Shown: positions 46,801 to 61,300 of the stretch, in pieces | Layout: each line of letters starts with the position of its first letter | How positions within the stretch are numbered: position 1 is the first letter of the stretch | Assembly (NCBI GenBank): GCA_020137815.1 | Contig: CM035354.1 | Coordinates: 3,569,342 to 3,633,341, forward strand | Length of the DNA stretch: 64,000 nt | Source: Hormiphora californensis | Lineage: Eukaryota; Ctenophora; Tentaculata; Cydippida; Pleurobrachiidae | Direction: 5' to 3' | The notes under the pieces: generated by a model | Seen by the model: only the letters and a program-made list of their open reading frames with translations | Databases searched by the model: none | What the model was told of the DNA's origin: nothing | Program-made: the position numbers and the translations under genes

Positions 46801-48108
46801 ACTGTCTTATGACTATATATGGGCATGACCGTATATGGTCACGTTCTGTACTGTTATGCCTCTTTAGGGAAGATGTTGTGACCAAGACTAACAAAGAAGT
46901 GAATAAGAAGTTAGCAAAACTACAAAACATCACAGCTAAACGGAATGAGGACAAAGTTAGAAAAGAAATTAAGGCCATCTTAGAGGTATTATAATAGACA
47001 GAGAGTGGGGTGGTAGTGACCAGGAACCGACCGAATCAAGAAATACTGGTCCCTGATTGGCTGATAACCAGTCACGTGACCTAAATAAAGAGTTATGATT
47101 GGTTGTTTACTTTTTTCGGTCGGTTCCTGGTAGTGACACAGTCAACTTTGATTTGTACTGTGTCTCTGTCCAAACGCTTCGTTACTATTACCGGACAGTT
47201 TCCCCATTCCCTAACTGCACCCCTCTTTAGAACGATAGAAGTGTAGAGGAAAAGTTGAGAGATGATACCACATTCTCTGACCACATCCGTCAAGTGTTAT
47301 TGCCCTCCTATGATAGGATGCTGGGGGAGACTTTCTCTCAGTTCACCACGGCCCTCACCAATACTACCTTCCCTGGGAATAATGGTCCAGGGCGACAACA
47401 GGTAGGGATGGGGTGGGGGGCTCACCAACACTACCTTCCCTGGGAATCATGGTGCAGGGCGACAACAGGTATAGGGGTGGGGTATTGTATAATATGGTAA
47501 TAAGGGGGGGGGGCTCACCAACACTACCTTCACTGGGAATAATGGTGCAGGGCGACAACAGGTAGGGGTATTGTATAATATGGTACTAAGGGGGGGGGGG
47601 CTCACCAACACTACCTTTCCTGGGAATAATGGTGCAGGGCGACAACAGGTAGGGGTGGGGGGTATTGTAGATGAGTAAGAGGTTTAGTAGCGGGGTAGTA
47701 GATGTATTGTATATGGGGTGTATATGGGGTGTAGATGGGATGTAGACACATCCAAGACAAAGTTGGGTTACCCTGATTATAGAAGTAGGGGAAAGGTATT
47801 AAATATATGGTTACATTCAAGTTAGGGGTGGGAGTTTCCAGGAGGGTAACTAGGGGACCAAATAGGGACCGCGTGGGGTGAATCCTGTTAACACAATGTT
47901 GTTCCACCCCTAACATAATGTATTATGTACAATGTTCCACCCCTAACAGTCAGAGAGGGAGATGCTGCAGTATCTCAACCACATTGAAGCCTCCCTGGTG
48001 ACTCTGGAAAAGGAACAGGCTCACAGCGCTGGACGGATCAGGACCACGTGCGGGAAAGTTGAGGACAATCTGAAGAATGCTGTGTCTGAACTATACCAGC
48101 GGCGCTGA
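40858..48108 (+). CDS. EDC4/Ge-1-like decapping scaffold with inserted Tudor domain
   Basis: Twenty exons with compatible phases: 40858-40983, 41070-41168, 41380-41600, 41802-41929, 42004-42150, 42305-42409, 42585-42712, 42851-43075, 43184-43538, 43662-43814, 44000-44155, 44349-44769, 44911-45116, 45298-45407, 45508-46221, 46356-46461, 46628-46790, 46868-46985, 47231-47401 and 47950-48108; 1336 residues. Residues 1-430 follow the EDC4 WD40 region (TLVAYKF, LAICTSDGRVHMWD, WQSMIMASHSQLLMYSL, LDKQAQILILSS) and then PADFL...PKL.P, the start of the EDC4 serine-rich linker. Residues about 620-820 form an extended Tudor fold: GQLVCC..GDLKWRRGVV, VYLIDVGENEIV, then an SN-like half with LSVEVYSADRY. 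Residues 1100-1336 are helical and include LLPSYDRMLGETFSQF, like the EDC4 oligomerisation helices. Known: EDC4 brings DCP2 and DCP1 together in P-bodies and has no Tudor domain in the members I know. The EDC4 extreme C-terminal helical domain seems absent. The Tudor cage is atypical (V707, E709 replace Tyr and Asn). Confidence 0.8.
41308..41360. repeat. Short dispersed element (GGAGGGTTAGAAC)
   Basis: TTGCCTTGCTCGACCCCGAC followed by AAATATAAAGGAGGGTTAGA and ACATA. Related strings occur at 18741-18775, 43868-43940 (inverted, with an interruption) and partly at 36284-36297 and 40382-40441. Element class unknown. Confidence 0.55.
45553..45846 (+). repeat. 39-bp coding minisatellite (13-residue repeat)
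   Basis: Within exon 15 of the EDC4-Tudor gene the 13-residue unit SANIPDLATMATP (with S/N and M/T variants) is repeated about 7-8 times. Repeats keep the frame and are nearly identical in DNA, so copy number probably varies between individuals. Confidence 0.95.
47021..47129. mobile_element. 109-bp MITE, CAGGAACC family (intronic copy)
   Basis: Ends CAGGAACCGACCGAA and TTCGGTCGGTTCCTG, flanked by the exact 8-bp duplication GTAGTGAC. It lies in intron 18 of the EDC4-Tudor gene. Confidence 0.93.
47354..47651 (+). repeat. Tandem array copying an exon 3' end and donor
   Basis: The last about 48 bases of exon 19 (CTCACCAA.ACTACCTT to GGGCGACAACAG) plus GTAGGGG are repeated four times. GT donors fall at 47402 (used in the model), 47469, 47562 and 47649. 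Poly-G runs separate the units. Confidence 0.93.
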
Positions 48109-48787
48109 GCTGTAAATGTAGAGTGAATAAATCAGAGGTTATCAGGGGGGGGGGAGGGCTCGTCGAGCGGGGTCATTTGTATGGGGACGGGATTGAACCT
48201 CTTATTAGAGAATTCCCATCAGCTGGTTTAGTTGTTATCCACGTTTTTTATTGACCATCATATTATGGGTTCATGTACATTTTAATTAACTTATTGGGTT
48301 AATTAAAATGTCAATTAACTGTTAATTAATTAGTTCAAAAAGACCGACAACACTCCTCAGTACAATTATACTGATACGGAGTGGTTACAGACTAACACGC
48401 CTCATGGATTCACTCTCTATCTCTTTCAAACCCTTTCAAACATGAGAAAGATAGAGAGGATAGAACTCGTTTTTTGACTGAATAATATACCCGCGGTGTG
48501 ATGACAGATACAAGTTAACCCCGGGTGTGTATAACTCTCTCTCGCTCGAGTGTGTGTGTGTGTGTGTTCATCATGATGTGTGTTTGAGTGTTCATCATGA
48601 TGTGTGTTTGAGTGTTCATCATGATGTGTGTAATTGCCTTTACCATAATGTGCCCATGTGACACAATTATACTTCTCTCATTGCTAAATGATGCGTTTGA
48701 TTGGCTTTACCAATGATTTTTACACGCAAATCTCCCCCCACGTGACAGAGCAACCTGACGAGCTGGAGAGAGAGTTGGGGAGAGAGA

Positions 48788-48841
<54 letters not shown>

Positions 48842-48996
48842 GAGAGAGAGAGAAATAGATAAAGATAGAGAGAGAGATGGGCAAGTCTAATCCTATTACT
48901 GTTGTTGTGTATTTCCGTTTGCATTTGGTTGACGGTGGAACATACACTGTTTAACATACCGAGACAGTGCTAACAAGTTTTCCCAGTGTTTTTGAT
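48109..48996. other. Intergenic spacer with repeats
   Basis: AT-rich stretch with AATTAA repeats (48280-48340), a 25-bp tandem repeat with TTCATCATGATGTGTG (48549-48632) and a (GA)n tract (48777-48855). No gene is seen; the end should contain the promoter of the cysteine-rich membrane protein. Confidence 0.5.
48777..48855. repeat. (GA)n microsatellite
   Basis: GA-rich tract starting with GGAGAGAGAGTTG-like units, about 140 bp upstream of the start codon at 48997. Confidence 0.9.
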
Positions 48997-52697
<3,701 letters not shown>

Positions 52698-53243
52698 TGA
52701 GGGAGGGGAGACTACTGATATCAGTTGGTGACATGTCACATGGACATCTGTATGATATTTCTAATGAGAGGGAGAGAGGGGAGACTACTGATATCAGTTG
52801 GTGATATGGACACCTCACACCTTTGTGAGATCGACGAGGGAGAGAGGAGGAGAGACTACTGATTTATCAGCTAGAGTGAGAGTTAAAACCACTTCTGTGA
52901 GACCTGCTTAGACCTGCAGCTACTACATCTGCTGCAGCTCTATGACTCATAGTGTGAGAACTGTATTGAGCGAAATAGACTCCAGAAACGAGAGAGAGAC
53001 ATGGAACCATGGAGAGTTTTGAAATAATGTTTGAGACTCGAACTGTTATTGTGTGCCAGTGTTATAGATTGTAGTTGTGTGAATCAGGGTATATTGTTAG
53101 AAATAGTAGCCCAAATGTAAATCTAACCAATATGTGTTCACAATCAGTTTCAATGTAGACGATAATCTATCAGGCATCACGCCGACCACTCTTCCCGTGA
53201 GCTTCTTTTGAGCTAGAATTAGAAAAGTTGTCAGGCTGAGGTA

Positions 53244-53320
53244 CTGTCTGGCGCCGCCCGAGCCCGTTTTGTTTCTCAACGACAACAGTGCGCTCAGATC
53301 GGGTCGGCGCCGCCAGACAG
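53244..53320. mobile_element. MITE, CTGTCTGG family (copy 2)
   Basis: 77 bp with ends CTGTCTGGCGCCGCC and GGCGCCGCCAGACAG and an exact 8-bp target duplication CTGAGGTA. Confidence 0.92.
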
Positions 53321-55417
53321 CTGAGGTATCACCTTGCCAGACATGATAGCTACCGCGTGGCCCAAATTAAAGGGAGGGTACGTTGGCCTTCTTTTCACCC
53401 AGAAGTTTAATTTCAATCACTCTGATATTTTGACACAATGTCTGCATGGTTACTCATTCGAGGAATCCGAAGTTTCAGCTCTCTGGATAAAAGTTCATTT
53501 TTTTCGACCGAATGAACATTGAATGAACACCAATATGGGACCATATTTCGGTACCAAAGTTTCACAAATTTGTTTGGCTATCGATTTCCTTTCGAATGGG
53601 ACCAGTTTGAGCTTAATTGGATCACCACAAGAATCACAGTGATCCGTTTTCTAAGCCTAGGGTAAGTCATGTGATCCCCATCAAATTATGACGTATTAGC
53701 AAGAGAGCTTACATTTTAACGGATGCTGTATCGGTGCACCATCCTCATTAGCAGACGTGATACGTGATACTCGTCCGTTACACCTGCTTATTGGCACTTA
53801 GTAATGACGCTATCGTCTCATTAGGTGTCAGATGACCAAACCTAGGGTTAGATAACTAGACACTGTGTCTCTTGTGATGGTCCAATTGAGCTCAAATTAG
53901 TCGCGTTTGGAAGGAAATCGATACCCGAAGGCAACTGTGAAATTCCGGTTCCAAAAAGCATTCCTGTTTTCAAGTTCATTCAGGATTCATTCCAGTCGGA
54001 AAAATGAATTTTAAGATAGAGAGATTAAATTCCGGCTAACATCAAAATTGATCAAGTGTAGTGGCCGTACAGATTTTTAGCGCCTGAATTTACCGATTTC
54101 TGGTCAAAACAGGTCAAAATCGATGTTTGGTAAAAAATATCATCTTTAAATAACTTATTTCACCCACTAAACTTGATTCAATTTTAATAAAAATTCAGAT
54201 TGCCATTTGTTGATACTTGCTCTATTGTATGGCGGTTTTTTAAATAATAAAATCGAATTTAATCAAGAGAAAACCTCAAAAAACCCGAAAAACGAAAAAT
54301 TGAGTTCATTAATGAACTTTCAACTTTTATGATTTGAAACTTCGGATTCCTCGAATGAGTACCCATGCAGACATTGTGTCAAAATATCAGAGTGATTGAA
54401 ATTAAATTTCTGGGTGAAAAGAAGGCCAACGTACCCTCCCTTTAATTTGATTACCCACTTCTCTGGCCACTACAACTCTGGCTACTACAACTCTGGCTAC
54501 TACAACTCTGGCTAGTAGCCACAGTTGTATACAACTCTGGCTACTGGGGGTGTATCTCTGGCTACTACCAAGTCCTGCCTATAATAGAAGAAATATGTAT
54601 AACGCCGTATTGCACATGTTATCATATCGCCGTCAGGGACGTAGGCTTGGGAGAAGGTGTTGGAAAGCGAGAAGAGAGGTGCTGTGATCTCGATCGATCG
54701 TACGCGTAAGAGGTTAGACCAAGAGAGAACTGTACATACCATGTAGTTGGAGATTCATGGGATGTGGTTGGCTTGGAGAGGTGATGTGGTCCCGATGGAA
54801 TTCAGGTGTTCAGTTGGATAAGCCTTTTCGATATGGGGTAGAGAATGGTTGGCTTCATCCTGAGACCAAACCAGAACTGATCTTATTGTATTCTCGCGAG
54901 AGGTAAAGACGATGATCTGGTGGGAGCTTTCAGCTTACTCTCCAGTTTGATCGGTATACCGACCTTGAGTGTGAAGTTAATGGTTGGAAGTGTTTCAACA
55001 TGGCTGTTGAGGTTGGGGCTCGAGGTCAGGTAGTGGACAGCTTGACTAAAGCAGCTTCCAGGCAAGGGTTCAAAGGTAGGGGCCGAGGAAGCTGGTGAAG
55101 GATACGGGAAGAGAGGCTGCTCACTGTTCCACGTGGATCTACTTCCTGTCGGCGAAGAAGGAGTGGAAGTACATGAAAATGGAGTAGTTGAGTCATTGAA
55201 CTGTGAAGTGGTGGTAGTATTGGATGGGTGTGCCCTCACGTTCATAAACCTGTCAACGGGGGCAGCAGTGAGGGACCCCAGTCGATAACTCATCATGAAC
55301 ATTGACCTTGCCAGCTTCATCCCCGAACCCAATATACATCTGTGCTGGGAAGTGCAATAAGTTGTACCGTCGTATGCTATGCCAGTTTCAAGCTTGCTTG
55401 ACTTTATACTGTAACTA

Positions 55418-55479
55418 CTTGACTGGCGGCGACGGATCCCGAGATGATGCGTTCAGAACGGGGCGGCGTCGCCAGACAG
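55418..55479. mobile_element. Degenerate CTGTCTGG-family MITE
   Basis: The right end GGCGTCGCCAGACAG is typical. The left end CTTGACTGGCGGCGACG is diverged. Flanks GTAACTA (left) and GTAACTA (right) suggest a decayed 8-bp target duplication. Confidence 0.55.
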
Positions 55480-56010
55480 GTAACTATACTACCCGCTTGA
55501 TTAGGTAGTGTACCAGTGATTGGGTACCCAAAGGCAGTATTCCGGCCCTACTACCGGGGTCAATCATGTGGCTGCAAACCGTGGACACAGGTACATGTTA
55601 TGTAATACAGGGAGTGACAAATGTTAGCACGGGGAGGTCTCAAAAAAAAAAAAAAAAAAAACTCATTCCGGGCAACTGGCCATACATCGAACGGTGGTCT
55701 AAGATTATCGAGATTGCCAGGGGGGGCCTGACTTTGTAACTTGTGTAGTACACAATACATGTACCCATACGAAACCGTGTCAGGTTTACGGCTGATGAGA
55801 TCGATCTGGGTCTCTGTTTCTTGCGAGTGTCAACGTTTACTATCTTAGTGGTCAGAGGATATCGATCTTTCCGCTGTTTCAGATCTCTTGGTGTTAGGTG
55901 TGGAGGTTGCTGTTAGGAGTGGAGACGGGTGGAGATAGGTTTGGAGGCTGGTGTTGTGGGGAGAATGGTTCGGTTCCTGGGGTTGGTCTCGCAGCATGGT
56001 ACATATTCTA

Positions 56011-56980
56011 CGGTGGCAGATTCCGGCCAAGAGTTTTTTCAATCAAGTGAAATATTTTTGTTTGAAGTTTTATAAAAATTTTATTTCAAAATAAAAATAA
56101 ACATGTCGTTAAAATTATTGGCCGGAATCTGCCACGCGGGTGGCAGATTCCGGCCAAGATTCTCAAAAAACCTTGGCCAGAATCTGCCACACACGTGGCA
56201 GATTCTGGCCAACCAACTAAAACTTGTTTATATCAAAGCGAAAACCACTGTACCCGACTAATTTTGATACGCTGAATCACGTAAGATACTTTTCCAATCC
56301 CTCAGAGGTCGGGAAAGTGTCATAATTGACCATAATTGGGTCTAATTGACCCCACTTACAACTTTTCACCTTAAAACGATAGACGCTTATGTGAAGGCAC
56401 TTTTCCGACTAATTTTGATACGCTGAATCACGTAAGCAACTTTTCCAAGTCCTCAGAGATCGGCAAAGTGCCCTAATTGAGCAATTAAGGCTAATTAGAC
56501 CCAATTATACCCAATTAAGGCATTTTCCCGACCTCGGAGGACTCGGAAAAGTTGCTTACGTGATTCAGCGTATCAAAATTAGTCGGAAAAGTGCCTTCAC
56601 ATAAGCGTCTATCGTTTTAAGGTGAAAAGTTGTAAGTGGGATCAATTAGACCCAATTATGGTCAATTATGACACTTTTCCGACCTCTGAGGGATTGGAAA
56701 AGTATCTAACGTGATTCAGCGTATCAAAATTAGTCGGGTACAGTGGTTTTCGCTTTGATATAAACAAGTTTTAGTTGGTTGGCCAGAATCTGCCACGTGT
56801 GTGGCAGATTCTGGCCAAGGTTTTTTGAGAATCTTGGCCGGAATCTGCCACCCGCGTGACAGATTCCGGCCAATAATTTTAACGACATGTTTATTTTTAT
56901 TTTGAAATAAAACTTTTATAAAACTTCAAACAAAAATATTTCACTTGATTGAAAAAACACTTGGCCGGAATCTGCCACCG
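56011..56980. mobile_element. TA-flanked foldback element, CGGTGGCAGATTCCGGCC ends
   Basis: 970-bp palindrome with TA on both sides and arms meeting near 56495. Inside each arm the string GGCAGATTCYGGCCAA or its complement recurs, giving nested small hairpins. No coding capacity. Confidence 0.88.
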
Positions 56981-57715
56981 TAATATTCTCAACTTATCAG
57001 TACTATATCCAGCGAACCTAACTCGTGTGTGTTAATGCGTGTACCTAACTACCTATCACCTAATGAGTCGGTAATACGGAGTTCTATTTCATATATAGGC
57101 GGGGTCATTTGGTAGCCAGAGGTGCACCTCTAGTAGCCAGAGTTGTATACAACTGTGGCTACTAGCCAGAATTGTAGTAGCCAGAGTTGTAGTAGCCAGA
57201 GTTGTAGTGGCCAGAGAAGTGGGTCACCCTTTAATTTGGGCCACGCGGTATTAATAGATTTTGAGATTATATTGACCCTGTGTGGGTGCTAGTAATTCTA
57301 ATAGAGACTAATCTTGGTCAAGATGGAAACATAGTTTTGTGTGTTGATACTATTGAGCCGTGTACTGTGACCGATTGTTTTTATTTTTATACCGTGAACC
57401 CCGTGCAGTTTTTGATTTGTTCAAAACAGGGACGTGATACGCGCCAAATAGTATTACAGGCGAACCCCAGTTTACCAGGAGAATAAATTCCCCCGATATT
57501 GGAAATCAAAGGTAAATCGGGGTCCGACTGAATATTACTGTCAGAGCATTTGCCATGCCTGACCCTATTCTCATTTCTTTCAATTGACGCGAGAACTGTG
57601 GTCAGAGCATTGGCACGACAGGAATATTACTATTTGGCACGTATACAGGAATCGGATCTTGAGTCGGTGCGTCATGCCTTGGTGCCATTGCCGCTCTCCC
57701 ATTGCCATTCTCGCT

Positions 57716-57788
57716 CTGTCTGGCGCCGCGACCCATCTGAGCACACTGTCGCGTGAGAATCAAATTGGGGTCTGGCGCCGTCAGACAG
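57716..57788. mobile_element. MITE, CTGTCTGG family (copy 3)
   Basis: 73 bp with ends CTGTCTGGCGCCGCG and TCTGGCGCCGTCAGACAG and an exact 8-bp target duplication TTCTCGCT. A lone left-type end, CTGTCTGGCGGCT, lies at about 57956-57968. Confidence 0.9.
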
Positions 57789-58312
57789 TTCTCGCTTCGA
57801 TCTCGCACAGGTGGCCATGTCACCAACATCATGCCGTCATGCCATCTTTCAGAATCTCTTTTAACCCATCCAATATTTTATATGGTGTTGAAAGAGATCC
57901 TTACGAAAATGGGCATGTCCATCTGAATGCCATATGAAAATTCCCCAATGGTACACTGTCTGGCGGCTACCCCCTTCCCAGAATTGGGCACGTCTCGGTC
58001 TCCCAGTCCCACTCTCCCGGCCCTGTCCCATTCAAAGTTCAAAACATCTCGGATAAGGAATTGTGAAATAATTAAAGGAAAATAATGATTATCAAATACA
58101 CACACACACACACATACTATCTGAATCTGTTATAACGTTTAATATATGTAATAGTGGATTTAACAAGGGGTTCTCTCTCTCGATAAGGTCACGTGGAAAA
58201 TAATATATTGGGGTCACAAAGCGCAAATATCAGTCTTTTAATTCTGGAAAACAAAAATATTGGGCAAATCATCATGGACAGTTCTCTCTCATTTTGGACA
58301 TAATTGGTCAGT

Positions 58313-61300
58313 TTAGCAGGATCGCATCATCATGGCGTTAGAGGCGACCAAGTGGGTGGTGTTACCGTACTTGACCACCATGTGGCCGGGTCGGCTGTTA
58401 CTGGCCCTCATGTGCTTTCGGGGAATAGAAACCTGCAGAGAAGAAGGGGAGTTAGAGAGGAAGGGGAGTTAGAGAGGAAGGGTAGTTAGAGAGGAAGGGG
58501 AGTTAGAGAGGAAGGGGAGTTAGAGAAGAATGGGAGTTAGAGAGGAAGGGGAGTTAGAGAGGAAGGGGAGTTAGAGAGGAAGGGGAGTTAGAGAGGAAGG
58601 GGAGTTAGAGAGGAAGGGGAGTTAGAGAGGAAGGGGAGTTAGAGAGGAAGGGGAGTTAGAGAAGAAGGGGAGTTAGAGAAGAAGGGGAGTTAGAGAAGAA
58701 GGGGAGTTAGAGAGGAAGGGGAGTTAGAGAAGAAGGGGAGTTAGAGAGGAAGGGGAGTTAGAGAGGAAGGAGAGTAGAGTTCTTGGAATGACTTCAAGTA
58801 TAACAGAGGTCAGAGCTCGATAGAAACTAAAATAACTTGTTGGTATAATGTGGCGGACCGCGGAGTTGTTTGGACCCCTAACTAAGGGGTCCTCCACCCC
58901 TTACTCAACAAGGGTGAGGTTGTGTCTTTACCTGCTGTCCGTTGATAGAGCAGACGGCCTCAAAACCTCGGGGCACGGCACCTCCGGCAGGCATAGCAAC
59001 CAGGTTGGCTCCCTGGGGAACACTGGCACTTCCGGCACCAGTAGTTAAAGGAGACCTCAGAGGCAACCAAGTTAGCGGGTACCTGGAGGAGAGGGGGGTT
59101 TAGCTGATAATTAGGGATGTAATTGGGGGTTTAAGCTGATAATTAAGAGGTAATTGGAGCACAACAATATGTAATTTCCAACATAGGATAATGAACAACC
59201 ATGTAACCCTTGCACGTAATTTACCTTGACTCTCTGTCCATTGATTTTGATGGAGAAAGATCCAGGCCTGGCAGTTCGGGCCCTGAAGTATCGTCCAGGA
59301 ACAACAGCTGTGGTTCCCTTGACGTTGACCTGGAGAAGGGGTGGGGTTGTTAGATCTATAATGTGGACCAATCAGGATCTAGAAATCAAGTTTTATTAAA
59401 CTAATTACCCACTAATTAACTAGTTAATTAATCAACTAGTTAACTAATTAGCTAATCAGATAATTAAAATACCTGGTAGAATCGGTCTGGGTAGATGGCA
59501 GTGCCTCCCACGTTGGCATTGGGCATGTCAGTGGGTCGCCTGCAGGGTCGGTTCATCATACTGGCGGGGATCACCACAACAGGTCGCTTGTCCTTGGTCA
59601 TGGGAGTGTAGGTTGGTTTCACAGTGCCGTCAGGGTTGAACAGCTGGAAGAGAGGGAAGGACCGGGCTCCACTAGGGATACCACCTGGCATGAAGCGAGG
59701 TGGACCCATGGCGGGGAATGTGGGGTATGGGAACTTGTTGGGAGAATCCTCATCAGAAGATGAATCGTCAGAAGAAGAGCTGGGATCTGAGGACATGTAT
59801 CCGGGACCTCCAGGGGAGACCATTGGGGCACCTGGTGATGGAATGAATCCACCAGGACTAGGCATGCCACCAGTAGGTCCATAGGGTCCAGCGGGCCCAC
59901 TAGGTCCAGCGGGTCCACTGGGTCCATAAGGTCCAGCAGGGCCACTAGGTCCAGCAGGGCCACTAGGTCCATAAGGTCCAGCGGGTCCACTGGGTCCATA
60001 AGGTCCAGCAGGGCCACTAGGTCCGTAAGGTCCAGCAGGGCCACTAGGTCCATACGGTCCAGCAGGTCCACTAGGTCCGTAAGGTCCAGCAGGGCCACTA
60101 GGTCCATAAGGTCCAGCGGGTCCGGCAGGGCCACTAGGACTGCTAGGACTAGCGAAAATATCAATATCGATATTAGGTCCAGCGGGGCCACTAGGTCCAT
60201 AAGGTCCAGCGGGTCCACTAGGTCCATAAGGTCCAGCGGGTCCACTAGGTCCAGCAGGGCCACTAGGTCCATAAGGTCCAGCGGTTCCACTAGGTCCATA
60301 AGGTCCAGCTAGTCCACTAGGTCCATAAGGTCCACCGGCGGAGATATCAATATTGATACCAGCTCCAGCGCCTCCGAGACCAGCGCCTCCGAGACCACCA
60401 GCACCGCCAGCACCTCCAGCAGAAGAAACGCTGAAGACAACATGGACAGATCCTCCGTAGGAAACGAGAACACTTCCGGGGTTGCTTGGGTTGGGAGAGA
60501 TAGCAGCTCCAGACACGATGACGGAAGCTCCACTGGGCAGAGCAACGCTGTAAGATCCACTGGCAGAGATCATGACTCCGTTGAACATGAATCCACCAGC
60601 TCCAGCGCCACCGGCACCTCCGGCACCAGCGCCGCCAAAGCCTCCAGCACCTCCGAGACCTCCAGCACCGCCGAAACCGGCACCAGCACCTCCAAGACCG
60701 GCACCAGCACCTCCGAAACCAGCACCAGCGCCTCCAAGACCAGCGCCTCCGAGACCAGCGCCTCCGAGACCACCAGCACCGCCAGCACCTCCAGCAGAAG
60801 AAACGCTGAAGACAACATGGACAGATCCTCCGTAGGAAACGAGAACACTTCCAGGGTTGCTGGGGTTGGGAGAGATAGCAGCTCCAGACACGATGACGGA
60901 AGCTCCACTGGGCAGAGCAACGCTGTAAGATCCACTGGCAGAGATCATGACTCCGTTGAACATGAATCCACCAGCTCCAGCGCCACCGGCACCTCCAGCA
61001 CCAGCGCCGCCAAGGCCTCCAGCACCTCCAGCATAGATGTCAATATCGATGGCAGGTCCACGGCCAGCAGATCCTGGTCCGTATCCTCCAGCACCTCCAA
61101 GACCGGCACCAGCACCTCCGAAACCAGCACCAGCGCCTCCGAGACCACCAGCACCTCCAAGACCAGCGCCTCCGAGACCAGCGCCTCCGAGACCACCAGC
61201 ACCGCCAGCACCTCCAGCAGAAGAAACGCTGAAGACAACATGGACAGATCCTCCGTAGGAAACGAGAACACTTCCGGGGTTGCTTGGGTTGGGAGAGATA

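Larger units (their letters stand above)
54453..57224. mobile_element. Nested element with ACCCACTTCTCTGGCC ends
   Basis: Inverted arms of about 110 bp begin ACCCACTTCTCTGGCC and contain repeated ACTACAACTCTGGCT units. The element is flanked by the direct repeat CCCTTTAATTTG (54438-54449 and 57227-57238), separated from the ends by 2-3 bases. It carries no recognised transposase and contains the palindrome at 56011-56980. Confidence 0.75.
53353..57248. mobile_element. TA-flanked palindromic element split by a nested insertion
   Basis: The left end CCGCGTGGCCCAAATTAAAG (53353) and right end CTTTAATTTGGGCCACGCGG (57248) are inverted repeats bordered by TA. The left arm (to about 53520) is also complementary to 54300-54449. 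The original element is therefore 53353-54449 plus about 57239-57248, interrupted by the element at 54453-57224. Confidence 0.75.
52698..58312. other. Transposon-filled intergenic region
   Basis: No host gene supported between the two genes. It contains nested palindromic elements and three or more CTGTCTGG-type MITEs, described separately. A 150-codon minus-strand open frame at 54883-55332 has no recognisable domain. Confidence 0.6.

Noticed and set aside
54883-55332. 150-codon minus-strand frame inside the nested transposon
   Set aside because: No recognisable transposase or other domain, and no splice or promoter support; kept as uninterpreted.
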